In this document: in pieces, positions 42,167 to 52,640 of the stretch
Layout of the letters: every line of letters starts with the position of its first letter
How positions within the stretch are numbered: position 1 is the stretch's first letter
Assembly (NCBI RefSeq): GCF_029525555.1
Contig: NZ_JAPDHZ010000008.1
Location: forward strand, 62,001-126,000
Source of the DNA: Cohnella ginsengisoli
Lineage (GTDB): Bacteria; Bacillota; Bacilli; Paenibacillales; Paenibacillaceae
Direction of reading: 5' to 3'
DNA length: 64,000 bases
Program-made: the position numbers and the translations under genes
The notes under the pieces: model-generated
The model's input: only the letters and a program-made list of their open reading frames with translations
What the model was told of the DNA's origin: nothing
The model's database searches: none

Positions 42167-43516
42167 ATGACATTAATGAATGAAAAAGCGCTGCGCCCCT
42201 TCCTCATCCGGCGGGACGACTATGAAGCCGAGCCTGCCGGCATGGAAGCTTACTTCGACTACACGATGGCCGTGCGGCGCATCTCGGATTGGCTCTGCGA
42301 ACGCTACTGCTGCGGCTTCCACCTGTATTATCAGGAGGACAGCGACGACGCCTGGGACGGACTTGCGGACGACATTCGCAGCGGCTATGCAGGCGTGGAG
42401 CACGCCATCAGCCTATTCGATCTTGTCGAGACGCGGAGCTTCAAGTATGCGTCGGACCCGGCGCCGGATGCAGATCGCGACCGCAAGCCGGTCGCCGGCG
42501 GCAAGTCAGCCGACGGCGCGCACGACATCCGCATGGCCGTCCGCAACAACGTATTCGTTTACCCGGCGCATCGCGTCGCTTTTGCCCGCGTGCCCCGGCT
42601 CGCCCAGTACGGGCTGGGCTACGAAGATCTGATCTTCGCGGAGAGCGATGCGCAGCTCGGCGGCTTCCTGGCGGAGCTGCGTGAGCGGCAGCTGGCGGAC
42701 CGGCAGCTGCTCGTGTTCACGGACACCCGCGACGGGCTGGAGCGCAGCCGCGAGACCACGGAGCGTCCGGTCGACCGGGAGGGCGTGTTCATGGACGAGT
42801 CCCTGAAGGCGCAAATCTTCCGCTCCGTGGATACCTTTTTCGCGGAAGACCGCAGCTTCTATCAAACCTACGGCGTTCCCTACAAGCGGGGCATCCTGCT
42901 GTACGGCAAGCCGGGCAACGGCAAGACGACGCTCGTCAAATCGATCTCCGCCACCGTGAACGCGCCGGTCGCTTATTGGCAGATCACCGAGTTTACCGGC
43001 AGCGAGTCGATCCAGCAGGTGTTCGACGCAGCCGTGAAGCTCGCGCCGATGGTGCTCGTCGTCGAGGACATCGACTCGATGCCCGAGTCGTGCCGCTCGT
43101 ACTTCCTTAACACGCTGGACGGAGCGACCTCGCGAGAGGGCATTTTCCTGATCGGGACGACGAATTATCCGGAGAAAATCGATCCCGCGCTCATGAACCG
43201 GGCCGGGCGCTTCGACCGCGCCTACGAAGTGAAGCTGCCGAGCGAGACGCTGCGGCTGGCTTACCTGACCTACAAGGGAGCGGGACGGCTGGCGGACGAG
43301 GCCGGGATCGCCGAGATCGCTCGGCTGACGGAAGGGTTTACCTTCGCGCAGTTGGCCGAGCTGTACGTGTCCGCCGCGCTGGAGCTGCATCAGACCGGCG
43401 CGACGGATTGGCAGCGGCTGATCGCGGGCATGAAAACCGATCTGTCCAAGGGACGGAGCCGGGAGTGGATGACCGAAGGCGCCGGACGCAAAGTTGGGTT
43501 TTCCGCAGGGAACTGA
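42167..43516 (+). CDS. AAA+ ATPase (BCS1/26S-like AAA core) linked to rtcB
   Basis: This 449-residue protein has an N-terminal domain of about 200 residues of no recognised family (contains ERYCCGFHLYYQEDSDDAW) and a C-terminal AAA domain with Walker A YGKPGNGKTTLVKS, Walker B VLVVEDIDSMP, sensor 1 GTTNYPEKIDPA and the NRAGRFDRAYEV arginine-finger region. There is no transmembrane segment. It begins 9 bp after rtcB and is surely cotranscribed. This suggests a remodelling partner for the ligase or its RNP substrates (inference). Confidence 0.85.
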   Translation: MTLMNEKALRPFLIRRDDYEAEPAGMEAYFDYTMAVRRISDWLCERYCCGFHLYYQEDSDDAWDGLADDIRSGYAGVEHAISLFDLVETRSFKYASDPAPDADRDRKPVAGGKSADGAHDIRMAVRNNVFVYPAHRVAFARVPRLAQYGLGYEDLIFAESDAQLGGFLAELRERQLADRQLLVFTDTRDGLERSRETTERPVDREGVFMDESLKAQIFRSVDTFFAEDRSFYQTYGVPYKRGILLYGKPGNGKTTLVKSISATVNAPVAYWQITEFTGSESIQQVFDAAVKLAPMVLVVEDIDSMPESCRSYFLNTLDGATSREGIFLIGTTNYPEKIDPALMNRAGRFDRAYEVKLPSETLRLAYLTYKGAGRLADEAGIAEIARLTEGFTFAQLAELYVSAALELHQTGATDWQRLIAGMKTDLSKGRSREWMTEGAGRKVGFSAGN

Positions 43517-43569
43517 TGCGATCCCGCAAAAGTGCATCATTCAAGGCTGACAGGGTGGTTTATTGCGAT

Positions 43570-43655
43570 CAATCGCGCAAAAGTGCACTTTATCTCGTCT
43601 ATTTAAGCGAGATATCGGTTGTTTGGGATAAAAATCCTGCACTTTCGCGCGATAG
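43570..43655 (+). repeat. 86-bp palindromic intergenic element, copy B
   Basis: Terminal inverted repeats are CAATCGCGCAAAAGTGCA and TGCACTTTCGCGCGATAG, with an internal CTCGTCTATTTAAGCGAG hairpin. It has the same length as copy A (32217-32302, opposite orientation) and aligns without gaps. A half-site (GATCCCGCAAAAGTGCATC) lies upstream near 43519. Confidence 0.85.
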
Positions 43656-43783
43656 CCTCACGAAGGCCGTCTCGCTTTTACTCGATTGGCGCAGGGGCAG
43701 CGCAGGACAGTGTTAAGAGGCGAAGCGCCGGCAGCTCCGCCTTTTGGTTACGCGCTCGCGCTTCGGATCCCGCCAGTCGTCGC

Positions 43784-44236
43784 TCAGGCGTCCGACGCCT
43801 CCGATCGGGGCAGCACCGCCCGCCCCGCTACGGGGGACGACAGAATCACCGACGTATTCAGCATGCCGCAAGGCAGCAGCCGTTCGACAAGACGATTCAA
43901 CGCGTTCAGGTCCGTCACGGCTGCCTTCAGGATGAACGTGACGGCACCCGTAACGCGATAGCACTCCAAAATGTCGCCGTCTTCCGCGATCCGCCGCTCG
44001 AACACGAGCGGGGACACCTTGAGCTCGCTGACTTGAATGATCACCTGTACGCTGCGTCCGACGGCCGGCGCCGACACGACGGCGCAAAATCCTGTGATGA
44101 CGCCGCGCTCCTGAAGACGGGCGAGCCGTTCAGAGACGCTGGGGCGGCTGAGCGACAGCCGCTTGGACAGCTCGCTGACCGTCATTCGGCCGTCCTCCTG
44201 CAGCAGCTTGAGCAGGCTGATATCTATGCGATCCAT
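43784..44236 (-). CDS. Lrp/AsnC-family transcriptional regulator
   Basis: This 150-residue regulator has an N-terminal helix-turn-helix (ISLLKLLQEDGRMTVSELSKRLSLSRPSVSERL, cited in part) and a C-terminal RAM/AsnC ligand domain (VSELKVSPLVFERRI, ILECYRVTGAVTFILKA). ATG 44236 has GAGGGTG upstream. It is divergent from a YitT-like membrane protein gene and is its likely regulator, probably responsive to an amino acid. Confidence 0.9.
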   Translation of the reverse strand: MDRIDISLLKLLQEDGRMTVSELSKRLSLSRPSVSERLARLQERGVITGFCAVVSAPAVGRSVQVIIQVSELKVSPLVFERRIAEDGDILECYRVTGAVTFILKAAVTDLNALNRLVERLLPCGMLNTSVILSSPVAGRAVLPRSEASDA

Positions 44237-44408
44237 GTCGTTTCACCCTCACCTTCAAAATGCAGGACATCCGGCGCTTCTTGTTTCAATGTGAGATAAA
44301 GTCACGCAAAAGAGCTTCACTTCAACATTTCTCGGCGCCTCTCGGCTGCGTATCATGGAAGTTAACAACATCACTTCATGGTAGGCAATCAGAAGCGAGG
44401 CGTTTGTC

Positions 44409-45051
44409 ATGAATCATATCATGCATCAGCGACGCAGGGAATGGCTGCTCATCGTGCTGGGCTGCATCGTCACGGCCATCGGCGTATCGCTGCTGAAGGA
44501 AGCCCGGATCGTCACCGGGGGGCAGCGCCGGATTGGCGCTCAGTCTCTCTTACTTGCTCCATATGAAGTTCCCGGTCCTGTTTATCCTGATCAACCTGCC
44601 CTTCCTGCTCTTTTCCTGGGTCAAAATGGGCCGCTCGTTCACGCTCCGGACGATCGGGGCCATCGGCCTGCTGTCCGGCTTGACCGCGCTCGAAGGGCTG
44701 CTGCCCGAATACGGCATGCCCGTCATGGGCGAAGCCGTCGCCGGCGGCGGGCTTGTCGGCATCGGCATCTGCATCCTGTTCAAAAACGGCGCGTCGTTCG
44801 GCGGCTCGACGGTATTGGCGCGCTATTTGCAGCTTCAATACGGGCGCGACCCAGGCAAGACCGGCTTCGCGTTCGACCTCTTGGTCATTGTGACGAGCCT
44901 GTCCGCCATCTCTCTCGGCGGCGCGCTAGTCTCCGCGCTCTCGCTCGCGATCACCGGCACCGTAATATCGCTGTACAAGGGACGGCTGGACGCCTCCCGA
45001 CGCCAGGCGCCCGGTCAGACCGCCTCCGCTTCCACCGTGGCCGCGGGATAA
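44409..45051 (+). CDS. YitT/DUF161-family membrane protein (one frameshift)
   Basis: This integral membrane protein is 213 residues after correction, with five to six helices. It opens WLLIVLGCIVTAIGVSLLKEA, and the typical YitT feature TGGSAGLALSLSYLL appears once a run of six G (44517-44522) is read as five. FPVLFILINLPFLLFSW and FGGSTVLARYLQ follow. It is shorter than canonical YitT, because the C-terminal DUF2179 domain is absent. It is divergent from an Lrp-type regulator. Transport of a small metabolite is plausible but unproven. Confidence 0.82.
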
Positions 45052-45062
45052 GAAACGCAACG

Positions 45063-45097
45063 AAAAACACCGAACGACTGTGTCCGCTCGGTGTTTT
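45063..45097 (+). terminator. Intrinsic terminator after the YitT-like gene
   Basis: AAAACACCGA pairs with TCGGTGTTTT around a 14-nt loop. Confidence 0.8.
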
Positions 45098-45168
45098 CGC
45101 CTTCTTATCGCATCGCCGGCGCGATCGTTCGCCCGGCGCCGCGGCTTCCGGAGGTCCGGACGCCTTTT

Positions 45169-45738
45169 TTATTGGTATACCGTCATCGGCTGATGATGCG
45201 GCACTTCCCGGTAAATCTGACCGACCGTCTCCATCAGGTTGCCCGTCGCGGGCACGATCGGATACCAGCTTTTGCGGCCCATATACGACCATACTTCGTG
45301 CGCCTGATGCGAGCACATGCGGAACGCGTCTTCGAGAAACGCCCGCAGCTGCGGCGTGCCGCATTCGAAGGCGGCCCACGCATACTCGCGGCCCGCGCGT
45401 TTGAGCGTCAGCAGGTACGAAGTGGCGATCGCCCGGTCGTCCAGTTCGGCCAGCTTCACTTGGGGCTCGATGGACGGATACGGCGGCGCAGCCACAGGAA
45501 GGAGCGCCGTCATCGACAGGCCGGGGACGTTCAGCTTGTCCGTGGAGCCGGTCATTTTTTTCACGAATTCGATCTTCATATTGTAATCCTGAACGTGGAC
45601 CGGGTAATGCTTCCCGATCATCTCCTTCAGTTCGGGATCTTTGGCTTGGTTCAGGAACAGCGCCATCGATTGAATGGAGTTCGTGCAGCTCATGAGCAGT
45701 TCGTTCAGCTCAAGCGCCTCATGGGTACCTAGATTCAA
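45169..45738 (-). CDS. CotF-family spore coat protein
   Basis: This 189-residue helical, ferritin-like protein has features of CotF/coat family members: ALELNELLMSCTNSIQSMALFLNQAKDPELKEMI near the N-terminus (cited in part), VQDYNMKIEFVKKMTG and the C-terminal PTGN-like VPATGNLMETVGQIYREVP. The TTG start at 45738 has AAGGAGG about 10 nt upstream. Expression in the sporulating mother cell is expected. No sigma factor site is assigned. Confidence 0.85.
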   Translation of the reverse strand: MNLGTHEALELNELLMSCTNSIQSMALFLNQAKDPELKEMIGKHYPVHVQDYNMKIEFVKKMTGSTDKLNVPGLSMTALLPVAAPPYPSIEPQVKLAELDDRAIATSYLLTLKRAGREYAWAAFECGTPQLRAFLEDAFRMCSHQAHEVWSYMGRKSWYPIVPATGNLMETVGQIYREVPHHQPMTVYQ

Positions 45739-45927
45739 CTTGGAAAACCCTCCTTCGATTGGATACGTGCCGCGAGTAGTATGCCAATCGGGACGATGGA
45801 TATGCGAAACGCAGCGCGATCAAGGCCTTTGGTATCAATTATCCGGGATTCGTTTGCGCGAGCTTTCCAGTTATTTCTATACTAAGATTGCATATTCGTA
45901 AATGAATGCCACGGGAGCGTGAACAGA

Positions 45928-46596
45928 TTGAAGAAAAAGCTGACTGCAGCCGTCATCGGGCTGTCCATGGTGGCCAGCATGGGAGCGGGCGCCTACGCCG
46001 CTTCGAACCTGACGCCGATCAAGGCCTATCTCAATTCCGGACTGAGTTTCAAGGTGAACGGCAAGCCGTTCCAACTACGCGACGGCAACGGCGGCACGCT
46101 GGCGCCCATCACTTACAACAATACGACCTACCTGCCGATCCGGTCTGTCTCCGACGCGCTCGGCGTCGCCGTGCACGTGGACAACAAAGGCCTCATCCAA
46201 CTCGGCGAAACGGTCGACGGCATCTCGATCGCAACCGGCTTCGAGGGCGACTATCATACGAAAGACCCGTCCAAGACCGTCTATGACGGCAAGGACTACA
46301 AAGAAGTGTACCTGAACAACAGCAGCGGCACGCGCGGTGCCTCGTTCATGCTTTATCCGAAAAAGAAGTACCAGAAGCTGTACATTCAGATCGCCGCGAT
46401 CGGCAAGGACATCAAGGAATTCGCGGTTCAGGACAGCGATACCGATGTCGAACTGAAGACGACGCCGATCGCCATGAGCGACGGGCTCGTCACCGTGGAA
46501 GTCGACATCGGGGGCTCCGACGCGCTCTACGTGAGAGCGGAAGCGTCCGACGGCGGCTCGGTGTTCATTCCGCTGACGACGTCTTATTTCAAATAA
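45928..46596 (+). CDS. Secreted protein with copper-amine-oxidase N-terminal-like domain
   Basis: This 222-residue exported protein has a signal peptide (KKKLTAAVIGLSMVASMGAGAYA), then a short CuAO-N-like motif (LSFKVNGKPFQLRDGNGG, NTTYLPIRSVSDALGVAVHVD), and a C-terminal beta-rich part of about 130 residues with no recognised family. TTG 45928 gives a usable GGGAG spacing, and GTG 45919 is the alternative. It is monocistronic with a strong hairpin after it. It is probably surface-associated, with function unknown. Confidence 0.75.
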   Translation: MKKKLTAAVIGLSMVASMGAGAYAASNLTPIKAYLNSGLSFKVNGKPFQLRDGNGGTLAPITYNNTTYLPIRSVSDALGVAVHVDNKGLIQLGETVDGISIATGFEGDYHTKDPSKTVYDGKDYKEVYLNNSSGTRGASFMLYPKKKYQKLYIQIAAIGKDIKEFAVQDSDTDVELKTTPIAMSDGLVTVEVDIGGSDALYVRAEASDGGSVFIPLTTSYFK

Positions 46597-46616
46597 GCTA
46601 GGACGAAAAGACAAAG

Positions 46617-46670
46617 AAGGCGGCCCTCGACGCAAGGCTTCGGAAAGCCTTGGTCGAAGGTCGCCTTTCT
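46617..46670 (+). terminator. Long hairpin between convergent genes
   Basis: AAGGCG...CGCCTT encloses an inner stem CGAC-GC-AAGGCTT/AAGCCTTGGTCG. It lies between the convergent CuAO-N and SLH genes and is followed by TTTCTT. Confidence 0.7.
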
Positions 46671-46686
46671 TAGTGGCCGCAGACTG

Positions 46687-49600
46687 TTAGATCAAACCCG
46701 ACTTCTGAAGAAGTCGCTCGATAAGCTGCGCGACCTCGGCTCTCGTCAGATTCGCCTGAGGCGCCAGCTCCACCGCCCCTCTACCTGACACCAATCCGGA
46801 GCGGATGCTCTCCACGATGCCTATCCTCGCCCATTCAGACGCCTCGTCCGCATCGGTGAATGCGTTCAGTACCGAATCGTCGGACGGGCCGGTGAGCTTT
46901 TCCGCCAATCCGGTCAGCGCGAGAGCCTTGCCCATAACTACCATTGCCTGCTCGCGCGTAATGCGTTCGTTCGGATGGAAGGAGCCGTCCGGCATCCCGC
47001 TGATCAATCCATTTTCGACGGCTGTCTGTACCGCCGAAGCATACCAGTCGCCAGCGCTAACGTCAGAGAATGGCGCGCTGCCGCTTGCCTGCTTCAGCCC
47101 CAACCCCAACCCCCGTACGATGATCGCCGCGAATTCGGCGCGGGTGATCTCGTCATTCGGGCTGAACGCCCCGTTCCCCGTACCCTCCAACACCATCCGC
47201 GAGCCCAGGTCGTTAATCGCCGCTTTGGCCCAGTGATCAGCGACGTCCGCGAATTCGACCGGGTGCCAGATAACCGAATACGTACTATTGGTCAAGCTGT
47301 TGATCAATGCATAATACGTACCGGATTCCTTCAGGACTTGGGTAGGCACGTGACGGACCGTACCGTCCGGCTCTACGACGACTCCGGTCGTGATTTTGTT
47401 CGGATCGATCCCTTTTGGCAGCGCGATCGTCCGTTCCACATAGGCGTTAAACTTCGACACTTCCGCCGTCTTGTCTCCGTAGGTCGCCGTAATCGTGAAC
47501 GCTACCGGAGGCGCGACTTGCGTAAAGCCGTTGCGTGCCGCCGCATTGTCAACCGCAGCCTTGTCGCTGGCCCTCGGCACGGCAATCTCGATCCGCACCT
47601 TCAGCCCCTCTAGATCGGTCGCTCCCAGCTTCGCGGCGATCGAGGCAAGATTCAGCTGCTTCGCCGGTAGCGTAAAGGAACCGGTCGAAGTCTTGATCTG
47701 CAGCTTCGCCTGCAGCTGCTCCATAACCTTGAACATATCGCCGCTAAGCTCTCCGATGACGACATCGGAGTTGCTGGCGTCCAGCGGAATGGTAACCGTT
47801 GCCCCCGCGCCGGCCGAAGCCAGCCTCGCCTTAAGACCCGCCGGGTCGATTACCACGGTTTGCACCGTTTGACCGTTGCGATGGCTCTCGACGATCTTGC
47901 CCAAACGCTCAATGGTGCCGTTAATCAGGATTTCAAAATCCTTGTACGCGGGAGTGGTGACAAACGGCGGAATTACTATATCTTGCTCAAACTCAGCCGT
48001 CACGGACAGGTTCGCCGCCACGTTCTTGTCCGTACGGGTCGCGCTAGTATTGTTGTCGCTCCACTTCACGAAGTGGTAGCCGCTCGCCGGTACAGCCGTC
48101 ACTGCCGCACCGTCTGCGCCTTCGTTTACCGTCTGCGCCGTGTCGCCGGTGATCGTGCCGTTCGCTGCGGCTGTGTAGGTCAGCGTATGTGTGTTGATCG
48201 CGAACTCCGCTGTGACAGCAATGTCCGCCGTCACGTTCGTGTCTGTACGGGTCGTGCTCGTGTTGCCGTCGCTCCACTTCACGAAGTGGTACCCGCTCGC
48301 CGTTACAGCCGTCACTGCCGCACCGTCTGCGCCTTCGTTTACCGTCTGCGTCGTGTCGCCGGTGATCGTGCCGTTCGCCGCGGCTGTGTAGGTCAGCGTA
48401 TGTGTGTTGATCGCGAACTCCGCTGTGACAGCAATGTCCGCCGTCACGTTCGTGTCTGTACGGGTCGTGCTCGTGTTGCCGTCGCTCCACTTCACGAAGT
48501 GGTACCCGCTCGCCGGTACAGCCGTCACTGCCGCACCGTCTGCGCCTTCGTTTACCGTCTGCGTCGTGTCGCCGGTGATCGTGCCGTTCGCTGCGGCTGT
48601 GTAGGTCAGCGTGTATTGTGCAATAGCACGCGTCACCGTGACCGTATAAGTATTCGGCGTGCCGTCCTGTGCCGTTACCAACAACGTAATCGTGTTGCTG
48701 CCCACATTGAGCGCAACCGTGCTACCATTGCCGCTCGTTGCCGCAACGCCATTCACCTTCAACGCCGCCGTCGCATCCGCTACCGTCGGCGTTACCGTGA
48801 GACTCGAGACCGCATTGCCCACGCTCGCCGTATAGGTCGTCGTGCCGCTCGCGAATGTCGGACTCAGCGTCCCTTGCGACAGCGTCAGGTTGCTCAGGTC
48901 CGCGTTGCTGCTCGCCGCACGCGTAACGGTGATCGTATAAGTATTCGGCGTGCCGTCCTGTGCCGTTACCAACACCGTTATCGTGTTGCTGCCCACATTG
49001 AGCGCAACCGTGCTACCATTGCCGCTCGTTGCCGCAACGCCATTCACCTTCAACGCCGCCGTCGCATCCGCTACTGTCGGCGTTACTGTGAGACTCGAGA
49101 CCGCATTGCCCACGCTCGCCGTATAGGTCGTCGTGCCGCTCGCGAATGTCGGACTCAGCGTCCCTTGCGACAGCGTCAGGTTGCTCAGGTCCGCGTTGCT
49201 GCTCGCCGCACGCGTAACGGTGATCGTATAAGTATTCGGCGTGCCGTCCTGTGCCGTTACCAACACCGTTATCGTGTTGCTGCCCACATTGAGCGCAACC
49301 GTGCTACCATTGCCGCTCGTTGCCGCAACGCCATTCATCTTCAACGCCGCCGTCGCATCCGCTACCGTCGGCGTTACCGTGAGACTCGAGACCGCATTCC
49401 CCACGCTCGCCGTATAGGTCGTCGTGCCGCTCGCGAATGTCGGACTCAACGTCCCTTGCGACAGCGTCAGGCTGCTCAGGTCCGCGTTGCTGCTCGCCGC
49501 ACGCGTCACCGTGATCGTATAAGTATTCGGCGTGCCGTCCTGTGCCGTTACCAACACCGTTATCGTGTTGCTGCCCACATTGAGCGCAACCGTGCTACCG

Positions 49601-51578
49601 TTGCCGTTCGTTGCCGCAACGCCATTCACCTTCAACGTCGCCGTCGCATCCGCTACTGTCGGCGTTACTGTGAGACTCGAGACCGCAATGCTCACGCTCG
49701 CCGTATAGGTCGTCGTGCCGCTCGCGAATGTCGGACTCAGCGTCCCTTGCGACAACGTCAGGTTGCTCAGGTCCGCGTTGCTGCTCGCCGCACGCGTCAC
49801 CGTGACCGTATAAGTATTCGGCGTGCCGTCCTGTGCCGTTACCAACACCGTTATCGTGTTGCTGCCCACATTGAGCGCAACCGTGCTACCGTTGCCGTTC
49901 GTTGCCGCAACGCCATTCACCTTCAACGTCGCCGTCGCATCCGCTACTGTCGGCGTTACTGTGAGACTCGAGACCGCATTGCTCACGCTCGCCGTATAGG
50001 TCGTCGTGCCGCTCGCGAATGTCGGACTCAGCGTCCCTTGCGACAACGTCAGGTTGCTCAGGTCCGCGTTGCTGCTCGCCGCACGCGTCACCGTGACCGT
50101 ATAAGTATTCGGCGTGCCGTCCTGTGCCGTTACCAACACCGTTATCGTGTTGCTACCCACATTAAGCGCAACCGCTGTTCCGGTCCCGTTCGTTGCCGAA
50201 GCGCCATTCACCTTCAACGTCGCCGTCGCATCCGCTACCGTCGGCGTTACCGTGAGACTCGAGACCGCATTGCCCACGCTCGCCGTATAGGTCGTCGTGC
50301 CGCTCGCGAATGTCGGACTCAGCGTCCCTTGGGATAGGATGAGATTGCTTAGGTCTGCGTTGCTCGATAGTGTCTGAGGCGGTGCGATTGCAATATCGTT
50401 AATCGCCAAGAATGAACTTTCTTCGCCTGAATTACGATATAATCGCAGCTCGTCGACATCGTAAAAAATGGACGACAGCAAGTAGGAATGGTTTAAGGAA
50501 ATAAAGTCTCCTGTCGTATTACCTTTAAACGTAGCTTTGCCCAATGAATTTCCATCGGCAAAAGCTTCGATGGCGTAAGTATCGCCGTCATAGTTGCCCC
50601 AGTCCAAGAAATTAAGGGAGCTTAGCTTAAAATTTTTGCCGTCCATCGATTTGATTGCCAAACCGTAATTAGCCGTATCTTTTCCGTTATCTAAATCGTC
50701 ATCCCATTCGACAAGTTGGGGATAACCTGTCCAGGATCTATCATCTTGATATAGCATGTTACCGTCCAGCTTCTTCCCTGTTGCATCTATTCCATAGATG
50801 CCAATGTCATATCCCGGAATGCTACCCGATAAGCCCTCGCCGGCCGAGGCGACCCCGTCTCCTTCGAAGTCATATCCCGGCGTAGCTTGAAAATGAATCA
50901 GCTTCGTCCCAACGTCCGCATATCTAAAGTTCGTGGCATCGATGTTATCGACGCCGATCGCACCGTCGACTGGTTGACCCGATGGCGTTACTACGCGAAA
51001 CGCGTCAATCCCCCCGAAATTCGGCATCCCCGCTTACAACAAAAGGGACGACCTCTCCATCAGGGGAAGCCCTTTGTACATTTTGCGTCAGTACTGCGCC
51101 TGACACGGGCGAGCCGTTACGATAGCCTACCAGCTGAATTGGCAACGTTTCGTTACCGCTATCGTCGAATATGAGGTCGACCGAACGAAGATCGAATAAC
51201 TTTCCATCACTAGAAGAGAGCTGAATCGCGTTCAGTTTAGTCAAGCCATTATTGGTTGCCGCATAGGCTAATTGCGTCTGACCAGTGAATTTCTCTGTGC
51301 AAATGCTAACATCGGGCTCGTTGTCCACGGCAAACACGCGAAAATCCCAGCCTGACCCTACGATATTGCTCACTAAGTAGCCTTGGCCTCCGGCACTTAC
51401 GTTGTTGCTTTTTTTGATTCGCAGGACAGAAAGTTCCTTCACCAAATGTGGTGACACCGTCGAGTGGCGAAGCAGCAGAAACCTTAAAAGAAGGCACGAC
51501 CGAAGCCAACAATGTTAATATCAGAGTGAACGACAACAGCTGGACCAAGCCTAGTTTTCCATATTGATTGCGATGCAC
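46687..51578 (-). CDS. Giant SLH-anchored surface protein with cadherin-like and InlB-type repeats (two frameshifts)
   Basis: This cell-surface protein is about 1629 residues after correction. In order it has a signal peptide (LLSFTLILTLLASVVPSF), an N-terminal beta-sandwich/lamin-like part with GDAEFRGIDAFRVV, six near-identical 97-residue cadherin-like beta-sandwich repeats (about residues 404-986; units begin SNADLSNLTLSQGTLSP), and three 71-residue InlB/FIVAR-like B-repeats (LTYTAAANGTITGDTTQTVN, about 986-1199). A unique region and three SLH domains (about 1437-1629) follow for secondary cell-wall polysaccharide anchoring. Frame breaks lie in a 7-T run (51409-51415) and a 6-C run (51010-51015). 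GTG 51578 has AAGGGG 8 nt upstream, and ATG 51596 is possible. Confidence 0.88.
47980..48619. repeat. Three ~213-bp in-gene repeats (InlB-type B-repeats)
   Basis: Copies spaced 213 bp (71 codons) encode the LTYTAAANGTITGD... units of the SLH protein. Two are almost identical at the DNA level. Confidence 0.85.
48619..50365. repeat. Six 291-bp tandem in-gene repeats
   Basis: Unit boundaries at 48901, 49192, 49483, 49774, 50065 and 50356 are exactly 291 bp apart. The units encode 97-residue cadherin-like domains and differ at only a few positions. Confidence 0.93.
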
Positions 51579-51726
51579 GAATGATGCCCCTTCCATCCTC
51601 ATAAGTAGATGCGAGCGAATCTATTCTACAATAAAAAATAAAAAACTCGTTAAATTTAACCAAAATTCAGTATTCGACATTCCCTGCCGCTTTCCCTTTT
51701 CCATTAACGCATTGAAGCGCAGCAAA

Positions 51727-51757
51727 AACCGCCAAGGATTTTCCTTGACGGTTCATT
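51727..51757 (-). terminator. Intrinsic terminator after the small membrane protein gene
   Basis: On the minus strand AACCGTCAAGG pairs with CCTTGGCGGTT around AAAAT, followed by TTTGC. The 214-bp gap also holds the SLH gene promoter region. Confidence 0.75.
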
Positions 51758-51792
51758 GATTACCATTGCGAGAGCGTTTATATGCACCGACT

Positions 51793-52194
51793 TCATCTGC
51801 CGTGTCTGCTTCCCTTCCTAATGGTGAACAACAGCATCAACTCCAGCACGACGCCGACCGCCAATCCAAGCCCAAGCAGTTCCAGATAGACGAGTAGGCT
51901 CGAGAGATCCTCCCATCCCGTGTTTCCACGCGAAACGAACGCCATAATCAGCAGACCGAGCAAATTTCCTGCCAGGGTCGACAGGGCAAGCCACCGCGCG
52001 CCGAGCCAGCCGGATATAGCGGCGAACGCACTTACGGCGAGGGCGACCAGCAAAAAGCGGAAAGCATGCACCGCTGTCCAGGGCTGCCCTAATATAACGA
52101 ATCGTACGAGCCAAAACAACAATGTCGTGACGAGCCAGGACATCGCGCCCCAGGAGAGCCACTGCTTGCTTCGAGAAGCGGGAATGACGCGCAT
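51793..52194 (-). CDS. Small integral membrane protein of unknown function
   Basis: This 133-residue protein has four predicted helices (WLVTTLLFWLVRFVIL, FRFLLVALAVSAFAAISG, LALSTLAGNLLGLLIMAFV, LVYLELLGLGLAVGVVLELMLLF) and a basic C-terminus. ATG 52194 has AAAGGGTG 6-7 nt upstream, and an upstream in-frame start at 52242 has no ribosome site. No family is recognised. It may have been cotranscribed with whatever preceded the adjacent sulfatase remnant. No function is proposed. Confidence 0.6.
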   Translation of the reverse strand: MRVIPASRSKQWLSWGAMSWLVTTLLFWLVRFVILGQPWTAVHAFRFLLVALAVSAFAAISGWLGARWLALSTLAGNLLGLLIMAFVSRGNTGWEDLSSLLVYLELLGLGLAVGVVLELMLLFTIRKGSRHGR

Positions 52195-52282
52195 GACGTT
52201 CACCCTTTCATCGGCGAGGATCGGCGCCCAGCCGGCAGCCATTCAATCATATGCTTATTATGGCATACCCGATTCTGTCGGG

Positions 52283-52640
52283 CTATAAAATGCGGGACAG
52301 ACAAGAGCGCGGCGCTCTGCCCGCTACCAATCGCCCTTCCATGACATAGCCCTCCTCCCGCCCCTCCAACTCGCGGACGAGCCGTTCCCGCCACAGCGCC
52401 ACGCGGTCCGCCCGCGCTGGATCGTCAGCCAGGTTGACGCGCTCGGTCGGATCAACCGTCAGGTCGAATAACTGCTCTTCGCCGCTCTGCGAAAACCAGA
52501 TGTACTTCTCCCGACCGTCCGTCACGAAGTGGTTGGATCGACCGCCGTACGCGTGCTCGCCATGCAGGTAGGAACGCCAGGCTCCCGCTTCCCTTCTCGC
52601 CGGGTCGCCGCGCTTCTTGACGATGACCGTAGGGAGGATC
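52283..52640 (-). pseudogene. C-terminal remnant of a sulfatase
   Basis: Only the last 115-120 codons remain. YLHGEHAYGG, SNHFVTDGREKYIWFSQSGEEQLFDLTVDPTERVNLADDP (cited in part) match the C-terminal subdomain of type I arylsulfatases. The catalytic N-terminal domain with its CxPxR formylglycine motif is missing. Coding character stops near 52640, where a plus-strand nucleotidyltransferase remnant begins, so a deletion or inversion joined two broken genes head to head. Confidence 0.75.

Noticed and set aside
47860..50337. Long plus-strand open frame of 825 codons opposite the SLH gene
   Set aside because: It is an antisense shadow of the 291-bp repeats. Arg/Ile-rich composition, no ribosome site and no family resemblance.
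52529..52616. Intact 249-residue nucleotidyltransferase starting at 52529
   Set aside because: The first 30 codons are antisense to conserved sulfatase sequence and do not resemble the family N-terminus.
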